A model generated the notes under the pieces. That model saw only the letters and a list, made by a program, of their open reading frames with translations. It ran no database searches and was not told the DNA's origin. From Tachypleus tridentatus (lineage: Eukaryota; Arthropoda; Merostomata; Xiphosura; Limulidae): 64,000 nt of DNA. A program made the position numbers and the translations under genes. Shown one piece after another: positions 10,979 through 22,184 of this stretch. The DNA is taken from NCBI RefSeq assembly GCF_004210375.1, contig NC_134828.1:23614400-23678399 (forward strand), given 5' to 3'. The number at the start of each line of letters is the position of its first letter. Position 1 is the first letter of the stretch.

Positions 10979-11250
10979 GTTTGTTTGTTTTTGAATTTCG
11001 CGCAAAGCTACACAAGGGCTACCTGCGCTAGCCGTCCCAAATTTAGCAGTGTAAGACTAGAGGGAAAGCAGCTAGGAATCACCACCCACCGCCAGCCCTT
11101 GGGCTACACTTTTACCAACGAATAGTGAGATTGACCGTCACAATATAATATTCCTCACGGCTGAAAGGGCGAACATGTTTGATGCGACGGGGATTCGAAC
11201 CCCCTCAGATTACGAGTCGAACGCCTTAACCTACCTGGCCATGCCGATCA
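10979..11250 (-). mobile_element. SINE-A copy joined to an older SINE relic
   Basis: Full copy from TTTGTTTGTTTTTGAATTTC to GGCCATGCCGATC. It directly follows an older relic (about 10940-10978) ending ATTCTAATTGAATAG, the same junction as at 8025/8026. Confidence 0.88.
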
Positions 11251-11550
11251 TAATCTAATAATAATGAAAGTTACAAACACCCAAAGTCCCAAACCTCAAA
11301 GGTCGTTTTTGCTTTAATGAGTCGCGAAACATGAACTTTCAGAATCACGGTCTGGCCACACTAATTACTCGGCCACGGCCGTCTTCAAAACACTCTTAGT
11401 AACAAGTGTTTCTTTTTTCTCACATTACAATTAATTTTCCCATAGCTTTGTAAAAACAACATTTCAAACCTCTTTTGTAATTAGGTATAAAGAATGTCCG
11501 TTTACCTATTTATTGTTTAGCATCACGAGCATATATTGTTTGTTTGAGTA

Positions 11551-11830
11551 TGGCCCGGCATGGCCAGGTGGGTTAAGGCGTTTCACTCGTAATCTGAGGG
11601 TCGCAGGTTCGAATCCCGGTCGCAACAAACATGCTCGCCCTTTCAGCAGTGGGGGCGTTATAATGGTACGGTCAATCCCACTATTCGTTGGTAAAAGAAT
11701 AGCCCAAGAGTTGGCGGTGGGTGGTGATGACTAGCTACCTTCCCTCTAGTCTTACACTGCTAAATTAGGGACGGCTAGCACAGATAGCCCTCGAGTAGCT
11801 TTGTGCGAAATTCGAAAACAAACAAACAAT
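11551..11830 (+). mobile_element. SINE-A copy with 10-bp target duplication
   Basis: Complete copy with GGCCCGGCATGGCCAGGTGG head, GGTTCGAATCCCGG B box and an AAACAAACAAAC end. Flanked by TGTTTGAGTA at 11541-11550 and 11831-11840. Confidence 0.93.
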
Positions 11831-11840
11831 TGTTTGAGTA

Positions 11841-12267
11841 ATAAGGTTTGAATATTAAAAATCTGTTTATTTCCCTGGGCGTGGCTAGAGTATTCACTAT
11901 ATATAAATGTAACACCTTTGAAATGTCACAAGTTAATATGTTAACATGATTAATGTGTAACATTAAGAATGTTTTCTATATTTCATTCAATGTACAGTGT
12001 GACCAGAAATCCAAGAATCGATGCAAACGTAATTTGTTTGAAATATTTTTTTGTGTTCATTTTATGTTCTATTCTTTTAGTTGGATGTTTGTGTTGCCCA
12101 CACGTTATAATCACAGGGTAAATTTCACGAGAACGCGTTGAAATTATCCTGATGTGTTGGTGTTAAGAGTAAACACAGGGAGAAATAGCACCTTAAGGAT
12201 AGAGCTGCACAGACAGTTACATCTATCCATGTTGACAGTATTTACATAAATGTTTAGAATTTGGCAG
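11841..12267. other. dmrt intron 2 sequence, nothing recognised
   Basis: AT-rich, without array, SINE or convincing coding signal. Confidence 0.4.
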
Positions 12268-12525
12268 AGGCTTAGCCTGGTCATGTGGGTAGGGTGCTCG
12301 ATTTGCAGTCTGAGGATCGAATCACCGCCCCACTAAATAAGCTTGCCCTTTCAGCCGTGGGGGAGTTGTAATGTGACGGTCAATCCCACTATTCGTTGGT
12401 AAAAGAATAGCCCAAGGGTTGGCGGTGGGTGGGAATAACTAGCTGTCTTCTCTTTAGTCTTATATTGCTAAAATAGGGATGGCTAGTGCAAATAGTCCTT
12501 GTGCAACTTTACGCGAAATTCAAAG
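12268..12525 (+). mobile_element. SINE-A copy, old
   Basis: Diverged head (AGCCTGGTCATGTGGGTAGG) lacking several B-box bases, body GGTCAATCCCACTATTCG, tail ACGCGAAATTCAAAG. Confidence 0.8.
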
Positions 12526-12530
12526 TAACA

Positions 12531-13710
12531 CTGAACTTGAAGGTGGCCATTTTGAACAATATTTACGTCTTTAAATAAAATATGTTTACATTGATTCCAG
12601 ACTTTATGGACACTCATAATACTATGGTATAATTTCTCTAAGTTACTGTACAAATTATTGCGATAAACCAACTACTCAACACTAATTTTACGAGTATATT
12701 AGATTTCTGACGAATCATCCAATCGTATAGCTAGTTCGTCAAATAAACATTTTATAGACGTATCAACGAATAAATCAATTAACTAATCAAATAATCAGAA
12801 ATTGAAATATTGTACTGTAAAAGGCCATCCGCTTTCCTATATTTTCTAATTCACTATATTTACACAGGTGGTGTTTTTTCAGAGTGTTTTAAGTTATATT
12901 TTTAATATTTTAACATAGAAATATGTTGGCTATAGGGAAATGTCATGACGTCATGATAACATAAGACTTAGAAACTTAATAAAAGTTGAGGTTTCGGAAA
13001 AAATCTAGAAATTTCCTTTACTAGGTGTAAATACGATTGCAATATAAATACGAGAATCAGTAACTTAATGTATAATAGGTGAGTTATTTAGTTCCACGAT
13101 ATGGATTAGCGAGTAAGTTTAGAAACTAGGGTTAAAAGTACATTAGTTTAGAGTAGCGGCACAATTAAGTATACTGGAGCCCAGAACAAGTTTTATAAAT
13201 CCTCCAATAGCTTTATATAAATAAAAATATTCTTATAATTTGAATTGTATTGGAACTTTTACTTTGTTGTATTACTTTTATTTCTGATACAGAAATAAAC
13301 ATTCCCTTCGGTAAACTCCGCAGATATCCCGATGTGTGTTTTCTTATAGCGAAACAAGAACTTTGTTCTCGCTTAAATTGAAGTAAAACTAAACAAACGA
13401 AATGTACAAACAAATGATGTCTTGACTCTAGCGGATGTCAATTTTTACAGCGATCATGCACTAAACTTCTGCTACCATTCTACGCTTACCATCTATCAAA
13501 AAGGTACAGAAATACCTTAACGTAGAGTAAAAATGAGCGTGAGTCTCTTGTTAAAATAGGTGAAGGTGTCAGGGTAACTACTGAAGAAATTATAGCGTAT
13601 TTAAACAGTTATAAAGAAGATAATGACAGTTGTTTTAATACGTCTCCAAGGCTCCTTTCTTCGTTCATTGTTTTGTAAAACTAAAAATTAGAGATGAAAC
13701 ACTGCAACTT
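12531..13710. other. dmrt intron 2 sequence, mostly unique
   Basis: No array and no full SINE. Near 13310-13365 a short SINE-B-like scrap (TCCGCAGATATCCCGATGTG followed by TTTTCTTATAGC) is visible. Confidence 0.4.
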
Positions 13711-13983
13711 TGTTTTTGAATTTCGCGCAAAGCTACACGAGGGCTATCTGCGCTAGCCCTCCCTAATTTAGCAGTGTAAGACTAGTGGAAAGGCAGATAG
13801 TCGTTATCACCCACCGCCAATTCTTGGGCTACCCTTTCACTAACGAAAGTGGGTGGGATTGAACGTCACATTATAACACTCACAGGGCTGAAAGGGCGAG
13901 CATGTTTGGTGTGACGGGGATTCGAACCCGCGATTCTTAGATTACGAGTTGAAAGCCTTAACCCACCTGGCCATGCTGGGCTG
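13711..13983 (-). mobile_element. SINE-A copy
   Basis: Full copy from TTTGTTTTTGAATTTCGCGC to GGCCATGCTGGGCT. The next SINE-A begins 10 bp further on in the same orientation. Confidence 0.9.
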
Positions 13984-13992
13984 GTAGTGAGT

Positions 13993-14261
13993 TTGTTTGT
14001 TTGTTTTTTGAATTTCGCACAAAGTTACTCGAGGGCTATCTGTGCTACCCGTCCCTAATTTAGCAGTGTAAGACTAGAGGGAATGCAGCTAGTCATCAAC
14101 ACCCACTATCAACTCTTGGGCTACTCTTTTACCAACGAATAATGGGATTGAACGTAACAATATAACGCTTCCATGACTGAAAGGGCGATCATGTTCGGTG
14201 GGACTAGGATTAGAACCTACGACACACAGACTGGGGTCAAACGCCCTAACCACCAAATATT
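13993..14261 (-). mobile_element. SINE-A copy, tandem neighbour
   Basis: Same orientation as the preceding copy. The head is decayed and ends at CGCCCTAACCACCA, about 15 bp short. Confidence 0.87.
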
Positions 14262-14375
14262 TATAGGTGTGTTTATTTTATTTAAAACATTTATTGATGT
14301 GTTAATTTTATTTTAAATGTTTATAGGTGTGTTAATTTTATTTTAAATGTTTATAGGTGTATTAATTTTATTTTA
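14262..14375. repeat. 30-bp minisatellite, about four copies
   Basis: Units read AAATGTTTATAGGTGTGTTA followed by ATTTTATTTT. The first unit is diverged. Located 107 bp from exon 2 of dmrt. Confidence 0.85.
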
Positions 14376-14482
14376 CTTTCCAAGTTTGTATTGTTGTAAA
14401 CATCTGAAAACTCATAGGAAGTAGACGATGGTCGTAATAAAATATAGGTAAGTTTAATTATAAGTAGAAAAATAATTCTTAC

Positions 14483-14616
14483 TTTGAAGTATTTCTTTTG
14501 AGAGTGAACTTTTCTGTAAGTTTCGTAGATGGCGCTGATACATTTTCTTCTGCTCTAACAAAGCTTCAGCGTTCTTTAGCTTTTCGCTTGTGTCTTTTCC
14601 TTCTGCTGCCTGTTGT
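14483..14616 (-). CDS. Dmrt11E: Dmrt11E/DMRT2 exon 2
   Basis: 134-bp internal exon, residues 95-139 plus the split codon 140. Acceptor CATTTACAG at 14617-14618 and donor A|GTAAGA at 14482-14481. It starts by completing the DM-domain tail (RRQQAAEGK), then reads SEKLKNAEALLEQKKMYQRH and ends SLSKEILQ, corresponding to the SLLAKSILE region of DMRT2. This linker is charged and likely helical. Phase 2 on entry and phase 1 on exit, matching both neighbours. There are no stops in frame within the exon. The exon is small and 7-12 kb from its neighbours, so gene finders could miss it. Confidence 0.9.
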
Positions 14617-14919
14617 CTGTAAATGGCAAATGTCAATTATTAAACTAACAATTATCATATCACACGTCTCCATAAAATACCTATAACCCAAAACTGTGAT
14701 ATGACAATTAAAGTGGATGGTTTGAAATAAAAATGTACAATATACGTAATGAAATATAAACTGAATTTCCAGAAGCTGAACTCCTTGTGAAAGAATAACA
14801 GTAGCTTAGTCCACGTGAAAGGAATACAAAAACAACTCATTAGGAGGAACTAGGCGTTTTAGTTTCCGCTAGAACAAGACAACCGAATAATCCCTAAACA
14901 CGTGCGAACTCCAAAGAGT

Positions 14920-15170
14920 TTGTTTAGTATTTCGCAGAAAGTTACACGAAGGCTATCTGCACTAGCCGTCCCGAATTTAGCAGTGTAAGACTAGAGGGAA
15001 GGCGGCTAGTCATCATCACCCATAACCAACAAGTGGGCTACTCTTCTACCAACAAATACTGGGATTATCCGTGACATTATAACACCTTTACGACTGAAAG
15101 GGCGAATATGTTTGGTGAGAAGAAGACTCGAACTCTCGATCCTCGTATTGCAGGTGGAGCACTCTAACAA
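14920..15170 (-). mobile_element. SINE-A copy, old
   Basis: Tail GTTTGTTTAGTATTTCGCAG, body with CCCATAACCAACAAGTGGGC, decayed head that ends at GCACTCTAACAAC. Confidence 0.82.
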
Positions 15171-15276
15171 CAACTTATAATTATTTCACATATAAAATGA
15201 TACGTATATCTCTGAGAGTATCTATAAGATATGTGGTAAAGCAAGAAATTTAATGTCTGTTGTATATTACAAACTC

Positions 15277-16045
15277 CTGAAATTTAATACCACAACCTAG
15301 TATTTTGTCTGGATGATAAATTTAATATCACAACCTAGTATTTTGTCTGGATGATAAATTTAATACCACAATCTAGTATTTTGTCTGGATGATAAATTTA
15401 ATATCACAACCTAGTATTTTGTCTGGATGATAAAATTTAATATCACAATCTAGTATTTTGTTTGGATGATAAAATTTAATACCACAATCTAGTATTTTGT
15501 CTGGATGATAAATTTAATACCACAACCTAGTATTTTGTCTGGATGATAAATTTAATATTACAACCTAGTATTTTGTCTGGATGATAAATTTAATATCACA
15601 ATCTAGTATTTTGTCTGGATGATAAATTTAATATCACAACCTAGTATTTTGTCTGGATGATAAATTTAATATCACAATCTAGTATTTTGTCTGGATGATA
15701 AATTTAATATTACAACCTAGTATTTTGTCTGGATGATAAATTTAATATCACAATCTAGTATTTTGTCTGGATGATAAATTTAATATCACAACCTAGTATT
15801 TTGTCTGGATGATAAATTTAATATCACAACCTAGTATTTTGTCTGGATGATAAATTTAATATCACAATCTAGTATTTTGTCTGGATGATAAATTTAATAT
15901 CACAACCTAGTATTTTGTCTGGATGATAAATTTAATATCACAACCTAGTATTTTGTCTGGATGATAAATTTAATATCACAATCTAGTATTTTGTCTGGAT
16001 GATAAATTTAATATCACAATCTAGTATTTTGTCTGGATGATAAAA
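15277..16045. repeat. 38-bp minisatellite, about 20 copies
   Basis: Unit contains CTAGTATTTTGTCTGGATGA and AAATTTAATATCACAA. Very homogeneous, with C/T variation at CAACCTAG versus CAATCTAG and a few one-base length variants. Inside dmrt intron 1. Confidence 0.97.
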
Positions 16046-16448
16046 TTTGAATTGATTTTGACATTTTCTATTTCTTTTCATTATTATTTATTCGCTGCTA
16101 TGGCAACAAGTCGTTGTGTCAATGGCTCAAATACATTTTGTTATATTTGTGGAAAATTTGTTATAAATTTGATCAGAGTAAGGGTTTTTTTTTATCTCCC
16201 TGATTTGTAAAAACCCTTACGTGATAGAATGATCGAATATTATTTTCACAATATGCGTACCTGAATTATAAGAACTCAGTTATTAAACCTAAAGTAGCTC
16301 TTATTAATTTTAAATTCACAGGCTTGTGTTATTGATCAGTAATTAATTATTATAAAGTTTAAATGTGTAAAATCAGTTAAATTACTTTAATTAAAAATTA
16401 ATAATAATAAAATAAACATCATCGGTTTATCTTCATAAAAGGCTAAAA
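16046..16448. other. dmrt intron 1 sequence, nothing recognised
   Basis: AT-rich, no repeat or coding signal seen. Confidence 0.4.
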
Positions 16449-16717
16449 GGCCCGGCATGGCCAGGTGGTTAGGGCGCTCGACTCGCAATCTGAGGGTAGC
16501 GGGTTCGAATCCCTATCACACAAAACATGCACCCTTTAGCCATGGGGACCTTATAATGTAACGGTCAATCCCAATATTCGTTGGTAAAAGAGTAGCCTAA
16601 GAGTTGGCGGTGGGTGGTGATGACTAGTTGCCTTCCCTCTAGTCTTACACTGCTAAATTAGAGACGTCTAGCACAGATAGCCCTTGTGTAGCTTTACACT
16701 AAATATAAAACAAACCA
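16449..16717 (+). mobile_element. SINE-A copy
   Basis: Intact head GGCCCGGCATGGCCAGGTGG and B box GGGTTCGAATCCC; tail GTAGCTTTACACTAAATATA. No clear target duplication. Confidence 0.92.
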
Positions 16718-17140
16718 TATTTCTGTAAAACAAAACAATCACAAGAAAGAAAACGTTTAGAGGATATAAGTTTTTGCTTTGTTACTTTGTATACTTCTAG
16801 TAAGAATTGTATATTAAATTAGTGGTAATTGCTGATTAGATTTTGATTCTCAGCCAGCCCACAAGTTACCGATAATATGAACAACGACACATCTATTTAA
16901 TTTACCAATCTTCCTCGCGAAATATCACTGTGTGGAAAATGTGCCGTTCTCATGTGCACGTAACCAAAAAAATATAAGCAAAACCTAACTCTTTCATACT
17001 TTGTAAACATTAGAACCACATTAACGTGTCGTTATACTGTGTGAAGTTCTCATTCTACGTTTTATGAAAATAACATATACGTTCAAATAATAAAAAGAGT
17101 ATGTTTTGAAGTTGACTGAAATGTTATTAATGACAGTTAT
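16718..17140. other. dmrt intron 1 sequence, nothing recognised
   Basis: AT-rich sequence between a SINE and a minisatellite. Confidence 0.4.
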
Positions 17141-17821
17141 CAGAATCAGGCAAATAAGTACCAACTGAATGACATACACCAGGCAGTTGAAGACCAACTG
17201 GATGACATGCATGAAGCATATAAAGACCAACTGAATGACATACCTCAGGCAAATAAGTACCAACTGAATGACATACACCAGGCAGATGAAGACCAACTGA
17301 ATGACATACCTCAGGCAAATAAAGACCAACTGAATGACATACATGAAGCAGATAAAGACCAACTGAATGACATACATGAAGCAGATAAAGACAAACTGAA
17401 TGACACATCAGGCAGATAAAGACCAACTGAATGACATACACCAGGCAGATGAAGACCAACTGAATGACATGCATCAAGCAGATAAAGACCAGCTGGATGA
17501 CATACCTCAGGCAAATAAAGACCAACTGAATGACATACATGAAGCAGATAAAGACCAACTGAATAACATACATCAGGTAGATAAATATTAACTGGATGGC
17601 ATACATCAGGCAGATAAACACCAACTGAATAACATACCTCAGGCAGATAAAGACCAGCTGGATGACATACATCAGGCAGATAAAGACCAACTCGATGAAA
17701 TACATCAGGCAGATGAATACCAACTGAATGACATGCATCAAGCAGATAAAGACCAGCTGATGACATACATCAGGCAGATGAATACCAACTGAATGACATA
17801 CATCAGGCAGATAAAGACCGA
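17141..17821. repeat. 33-bp minisatellite, about 20 copies
   Basis: Unit contains GACCAACTGAATGACATACA and TCAGGCAGATAAA. Copies alternate between ACATCAGGCAGATAAA, ACCTCAGGCAAATAA and ACATGAAGCAGATAAA forms. Because 33 is divisible by three, the array can be read as an 11-residue repeat, but a 2-bp loss near 17404 and a TAA near 17587 break it. It is not a gene. Confidence 0.96.
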
Positions 17822-19254
17822 TTTAAACACACATATCATGAAGATAAATATCCTAACTCAATGTATAAGAGACAAAGATCAGTAGAGCCACATACTAAGA
17901 CACTATTCAAAACAGACCTAAAATAGTCAATTGTATCGTCCACTTCAGTGGTCTTCAGAGGCTGTGTAGCTATATAAAGTATAGTATATACGTTCTACAC
18001 TGGTTCGTCAAGGTGAAAAACAATACCCAGGAGTTCCAATTAGAGAATCATTGGCCTATACACAACGTGAACTACACAGCACGTGCAGAATTTCTAAATG
18101 TTTAATCCACCAATATTCTGCACTTTCTTGTTAGCTTAAATGTTGCACGTTTGGATGAGAAGAAAATCTTTCATTTTAAATGTTTTAGTCTAAAGATACT
18201 TTATTAGCTACTGAAATATAGATGTTTGTTACAGTAGATCGTTGACACTATAGAGAGATGAGTGCTAATGTTTTTATGTTTCCAGAGGTAAGATATACCT
18301 TATTCTTTCCTTCATTGTAATTACTTTCATTAATAATACCAGTTGTATTCTTAAATAGATCTAGTTTTATCAGTATTTGCTTTTATTTTTGGCATTATAG
18401 TTTTACTATAGAGATTGTTTTGTGTTGTTTACTTAGTATATCTATTCAGGACTAACCTAAGTCTTCTAAGCTGGTCAAGCCTCATGAGACATTATTGGGT
18501 TTACGGCCGAAAATACTGTTAACAACAAAGTAACCAAACTGAAGTAACAGTGCATTCTAATCCTTATAAGTAGAAACGGAAAACAAAAAAGGATTTTTAA
18601 TTATTTGTACTGATGGCAAAGCTGATTCTAAGTTTTATTCCTCAGTACATAGACTACTCTGATTAGAAGTTGTTATTACTGTTAATATTATATAACAGAA
18701 GCTCCGGTCTTTTTTTTTTATCAATAATTTGTTCGTCAAGATAAAAGAAGAAGAAATTTGGATCCAAGACGACTTTTGTTTTTCGTCTTTAAAAGCGTCA
18801 CGCTAAGACGACATCTACGACTATATATCTGAGTAAAAGCAATAACATGAAATCTTTCTAGAAGTATCGATCGTTAAAAGTACTTTGGAATTAGGTCTAC
18901 GTACTCGCGAAACACAATGGTATTACGTAAGGTCGCTCGAAACTCAGTTACAGACGACAGCTGGACCAGATGATGCGCCTTCACTAAATGAATGAACTCT
19001 TTAAGTAAGAAAGAGAAAGACCGTTTAATGTTATGGCTAAAACGAACGCCAATTTTGTTTTTCTACTCTTTACCTAGTCTACAATTTTTGTTCTGTAATG
19101 AAAACAAATTACTATCCGTAGAGAAATGCTCAAACGAAAACGAATTCCAGCTTTAACTCAACAAAACGTAAATACAGAGAAATGAAGCAGCTTGGAAGCA
19201 TCTAGATTGGAACAGTTTAATCACGATCAAACCGTAGTTTATGTAGTGTAATTT
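17822..19254. other. dmrt intron 1, unique-looking
   Basis: No SINE, array or convincing exon. This is one of the longer repeat-poor stretches of intron 1. Confidence 0.4.
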
Positions 19255-19475
19255 AACCACACCATATATACCTGTGTTATTTGTCATTAACCTATACGTA
19301 CTTATGCTATTTGTCATTAATGGATATACACCTACGCTGTTCTTCTGTCAATCACTTATATACGTCTATGTTATTTGTCATTAAACTATATACACCTATA
19401 TCATCTCTCATTAATGTACATTAACGTATACATAGTATATACACTTATATTGTTTGCGAATAATGTATATACTTG
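19255..19475. repeat. Decayed tandem array (about 40-bp unit)
   Basis: Five to six imperfect repeats with TATATACACCTA, TGTTATTTGTCATTAA pieces. Confidence 0.65.
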
Positions 19476-19782
19476 TTTAGTTTATGGTTTCTGACACTAC
19501 ATCCTTGTAATAATTCACGTTACTGCTTTGACACTGCTGTCCAAATTTCTAGCAAATAATTTCCAGAGATTGATAAAGTATTCCAATTGTGATCTAAGCC
19601 CCAGTAAAGGTTCTGTAGAACTAGGTTTGGGAGAGTATTGGTGACAGATGCTAATGGATAGAAAGAGATAAACACAGAGTTGGAAGATGTACTAATATTA
19701 ATGCAAACCAATGGAACGTAAATATCGGAGCTTCTAATTTGATTTTCAAGACTGCTTAAGATAGAAGAACAGCGATGTTGAC

Positions 19783-19862
19783 AGAAAGGGCGAGAATGTT
19801 TGGCGTGACGGGTTTTCGAACTCGCGACCCTCAGATTACGAGACGAATGCCATACCAGGGTT
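19783..19862 (-). mobile_element. SINE-A head fragment
   Basis: AGAAAGGGCGAGAATGTTTG, GGTTTTCGAACTCGCGACCC and a shortened head. Tail and body missing. Confidence 0.7.
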
Positions 19863-19976
19863 CTATATACTTGATCTTAAGACAATTACTAAATGACGTG
19901 TTAAATAACAACTTATTTCATCTGCAAGAAAGTTTTTGGACCATGTTATATCTAGATTTTTGTGCACCAGATAATC

Positions 19977-20662
19977 AAGAGATTATTAATATTTTTATTG
20001 GACAAATAAACTGTTTTGACTGTTATATTTTTATTGGACAAATAAACTGTTTTGATTATTAATATTTTTATTGGACAAATAAACTGTTTTGATTATTAAT
20101 ATTTTTATTGGATAAGTAAACTGTTTTGATTATTAATATTTTTATTGGACAAATAAACTGTTTTGATTATTAATATTTTTATTGGACAAGTAAACTGTTC
20201 TGACCGTTATATTTTTATTGGACAGGCAGACTGTTTTGATTATTAATATTTTTATTGGACAAGTCGACTGTTTTGACTGTTATATTTTTATTGGACAGGC
20301 AGACTGTTTTGATTATTAATATTTTTACTGAACAAGTCGACTGTTTTGACTGTTATATTTTTATTGGACGAGTACACTGTTTTGATTATTAATATTTTTA
20401 TTGGACAAGTCGACTGTTTTGACTGTTATATTTTTATTGGACAGGCAGACTGTTTTGATTATTAATATTTTTATTGGACAAATAAACTGTTTTGATTATT
20501 AATATTTTTATTGGACAAATAAACTGTTTTGATTATTAATATTTTTATTGGACAAGTAAACTGTTTTGATTATTAATATTTTTACTGAACAAGTCGACTG
20601 TTTTGACTGTTATATTTTTATTGGACAAGTACACTGTTTTGATTATTAATATTTTTATTGGA
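19977..20662. repeat. 36/37-bp minisatellite, about 18 copies
   Basis: Two interleaved unit types share ATTTTTATTGGACAA and ACTGTTTT; one has GATTATTAAT (37 bp), the other GACTGTTAT (36 bp). The second type clusters in the middle of the array. A SINE-C abuts the right end. Confidence 0.95.
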
Positions 20663-20665
20663 TAG

Positions 20666-20785
20666 TTTTGTTTGTTTGAAGTTAAGCATAAAACTACAGG
20701 GTGAGCTATCCGTGCTGTGTCCATCATGGGTATCGAAACCCGGTTTATAGCGCTATAAGACAATACACATTCCGCCGTGTCATTA
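20666..20785 (-). mobile_element. SINE-C copy abutting a minisatellite
   Basis: GTTTGTTTGAAGTTAAGCAT tail, GGGTATCGAAACCCGG head part and a decayed start CCGTGTCATTAGAGGG. Confidence 0.75.
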
Positions 20786-20901
20786 GAGGGCTCACTAGAT
20801 AAGTAGATGTTGTTTCTATACTTTGCTTATTAATAAAAGACTTGTTTATTTCACAAGATCAACTTGTACGTGTGTGTTGAACGTGTTACAGACGTTATGT
20901 T

Positions 20902-21065
20902 GGGCCCGGTGGCTAAGGCACTCGACTCGTAATCCGAGGGTCGCGGCTTCGAATCCCCGTCACACCAAACATGCTCTCCCTTTCAGCCTTCCCTCTAATC
21001 TTACACTGTTAAATTAGGGATGGCTAGCCCTCGTGTAGCTTTGCGCGAATTTCTAAAACAAACAA
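20902..21065 (+). mobile_element. SINE-A copy with internal deletion and target duplication
   Basis: Flanked by ACGTTATGTT at 20892-20901 and 21066-21075. Head and tail are present but about 100 bp of body is missing between CTTTCAGCC and TTCCCTCTAATC; a GCC lies at both ends of the lost segment in full copies. The head also lacks the GCATGGCCAG stretch. Confidence 0.9.
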
Positions 21066-21075
21066 ACGTTATGTT

Positions 21076-22184
21076 AATGTCTTCTTTGTTTCTTGCCGTG
21101 AAGCGAAGTGTCTTCTCTGTGGAGAAGAAATGAGTTGTAATTTGTTATGCTAGTTTGTCTAGTGATTTGATTCATGCAAACAAAACTAATTGTTATTCGG
21201 CACAATGAAGTTTTTTTTTTATAGTGTGAGAACAATATTAACATTAGTGTAATGGTAAGAGCTGTATACGTAGTTTTGTGTTGCGAGACAACGTTTCGAG
21301 TGTTTCTTTGGCATTTGTAAAGGGAATTTATCACTATAAAAGTGACTCGATTAGTGCCAGATGAAGGTGCGTTGTAAATACCACTGGAATAGGAGTTCTG
21401 AAACAGCTAGTCCTGAACAATTAAACACAATGTCTTTTACCAGTTTCAATGAGCTTTTATGCTCGCGAATCGGACAGAGGTTGACGTTTTGGTCTCTTGC
21501 CGACAGCTCATAACATCAGTGTTCACACGACCATGTGAAATGTTGAACAAGAAGGGCGGCATTGTCACATCACGGTCGCGCGCCAAGTGTCTAATGGGCA
21601 TGTTTACTTAAAAACGTGAGCGCGCTCACAATGCCGCCTTCATGCATCATTTCTGGCTCAGTGCCACCAAAAAAGGTTTCGTACAGGTTTCAGCTTTCCA
21701 CGGTTTGGTCCGCTGGCTATCATATTCGATGGCGATACTTCAAACCATTGATTTGGACGAACTACAGACGTTCCGGTTTCATTACGAACACTGATCATAA
21801 AGTGATGCTTAGGGCTAGTCCACACGCTCGGCGTAACAAGGAATACGGCTACTGAAGGGAGAAAGTATGAAACGATGAACCCGACGGGACATCTTCTCTT
21901 GAATAAAGACCACGATACTCAGACGAGAAAGGGCGTCTTACAAAACAACTCTAATTCTAAGAAAATAGCGTATGCAGCGGTTGTCAACGCCATTTTGGCT
22001 CAAGCTGTGACGACGAATTCCAAAGTTCATTGAACACAATCGTCTGTTACTATGTCAATTATACCAGGAGGGCCCGACTACAGTTACATGAGTGAACGCA
22101 GTGTAAATGTTTCTAAAATCTACTGGACACATTAATTTATCGGGAACGTTCTAGAAGTTATTTAAATCAATTGAACAATTGAGA
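21076..22184. other. dmrt intron 1, CpG-bearing unique sequence
   Basis: Richer in CpG than its surroundings at about 21450-22000. It contains the perfect 14-bp palindrome GTGAGCGCGCTCAC (21616-21629) and an 11-bp inverted repeat GGCGGCATTGT / ACAATGCCGCC (21555-21565 and 21628-21638). No recognised coding sequence. A cis-regulatory role is possible but unproven. Confidence 0.4.

Noticed and set aside
16449..16525. tRNA gene, suggested by A and B boxes
   Set aside because: The tRNA-like sequence is the head of a dispersed 270-bp SINE-A. Every such head in the window continues into the same body and tail.
17141..17821. Plus-strand peptide repeat of 11 residues (DQLNDIHQADK), resembling a structural repeat protein
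   Set aside because: Unit length of 33 bp keeps frames open by default. Indels and a TAA interrupt it, and the opposite strand is equally open. It lies inside an intron.
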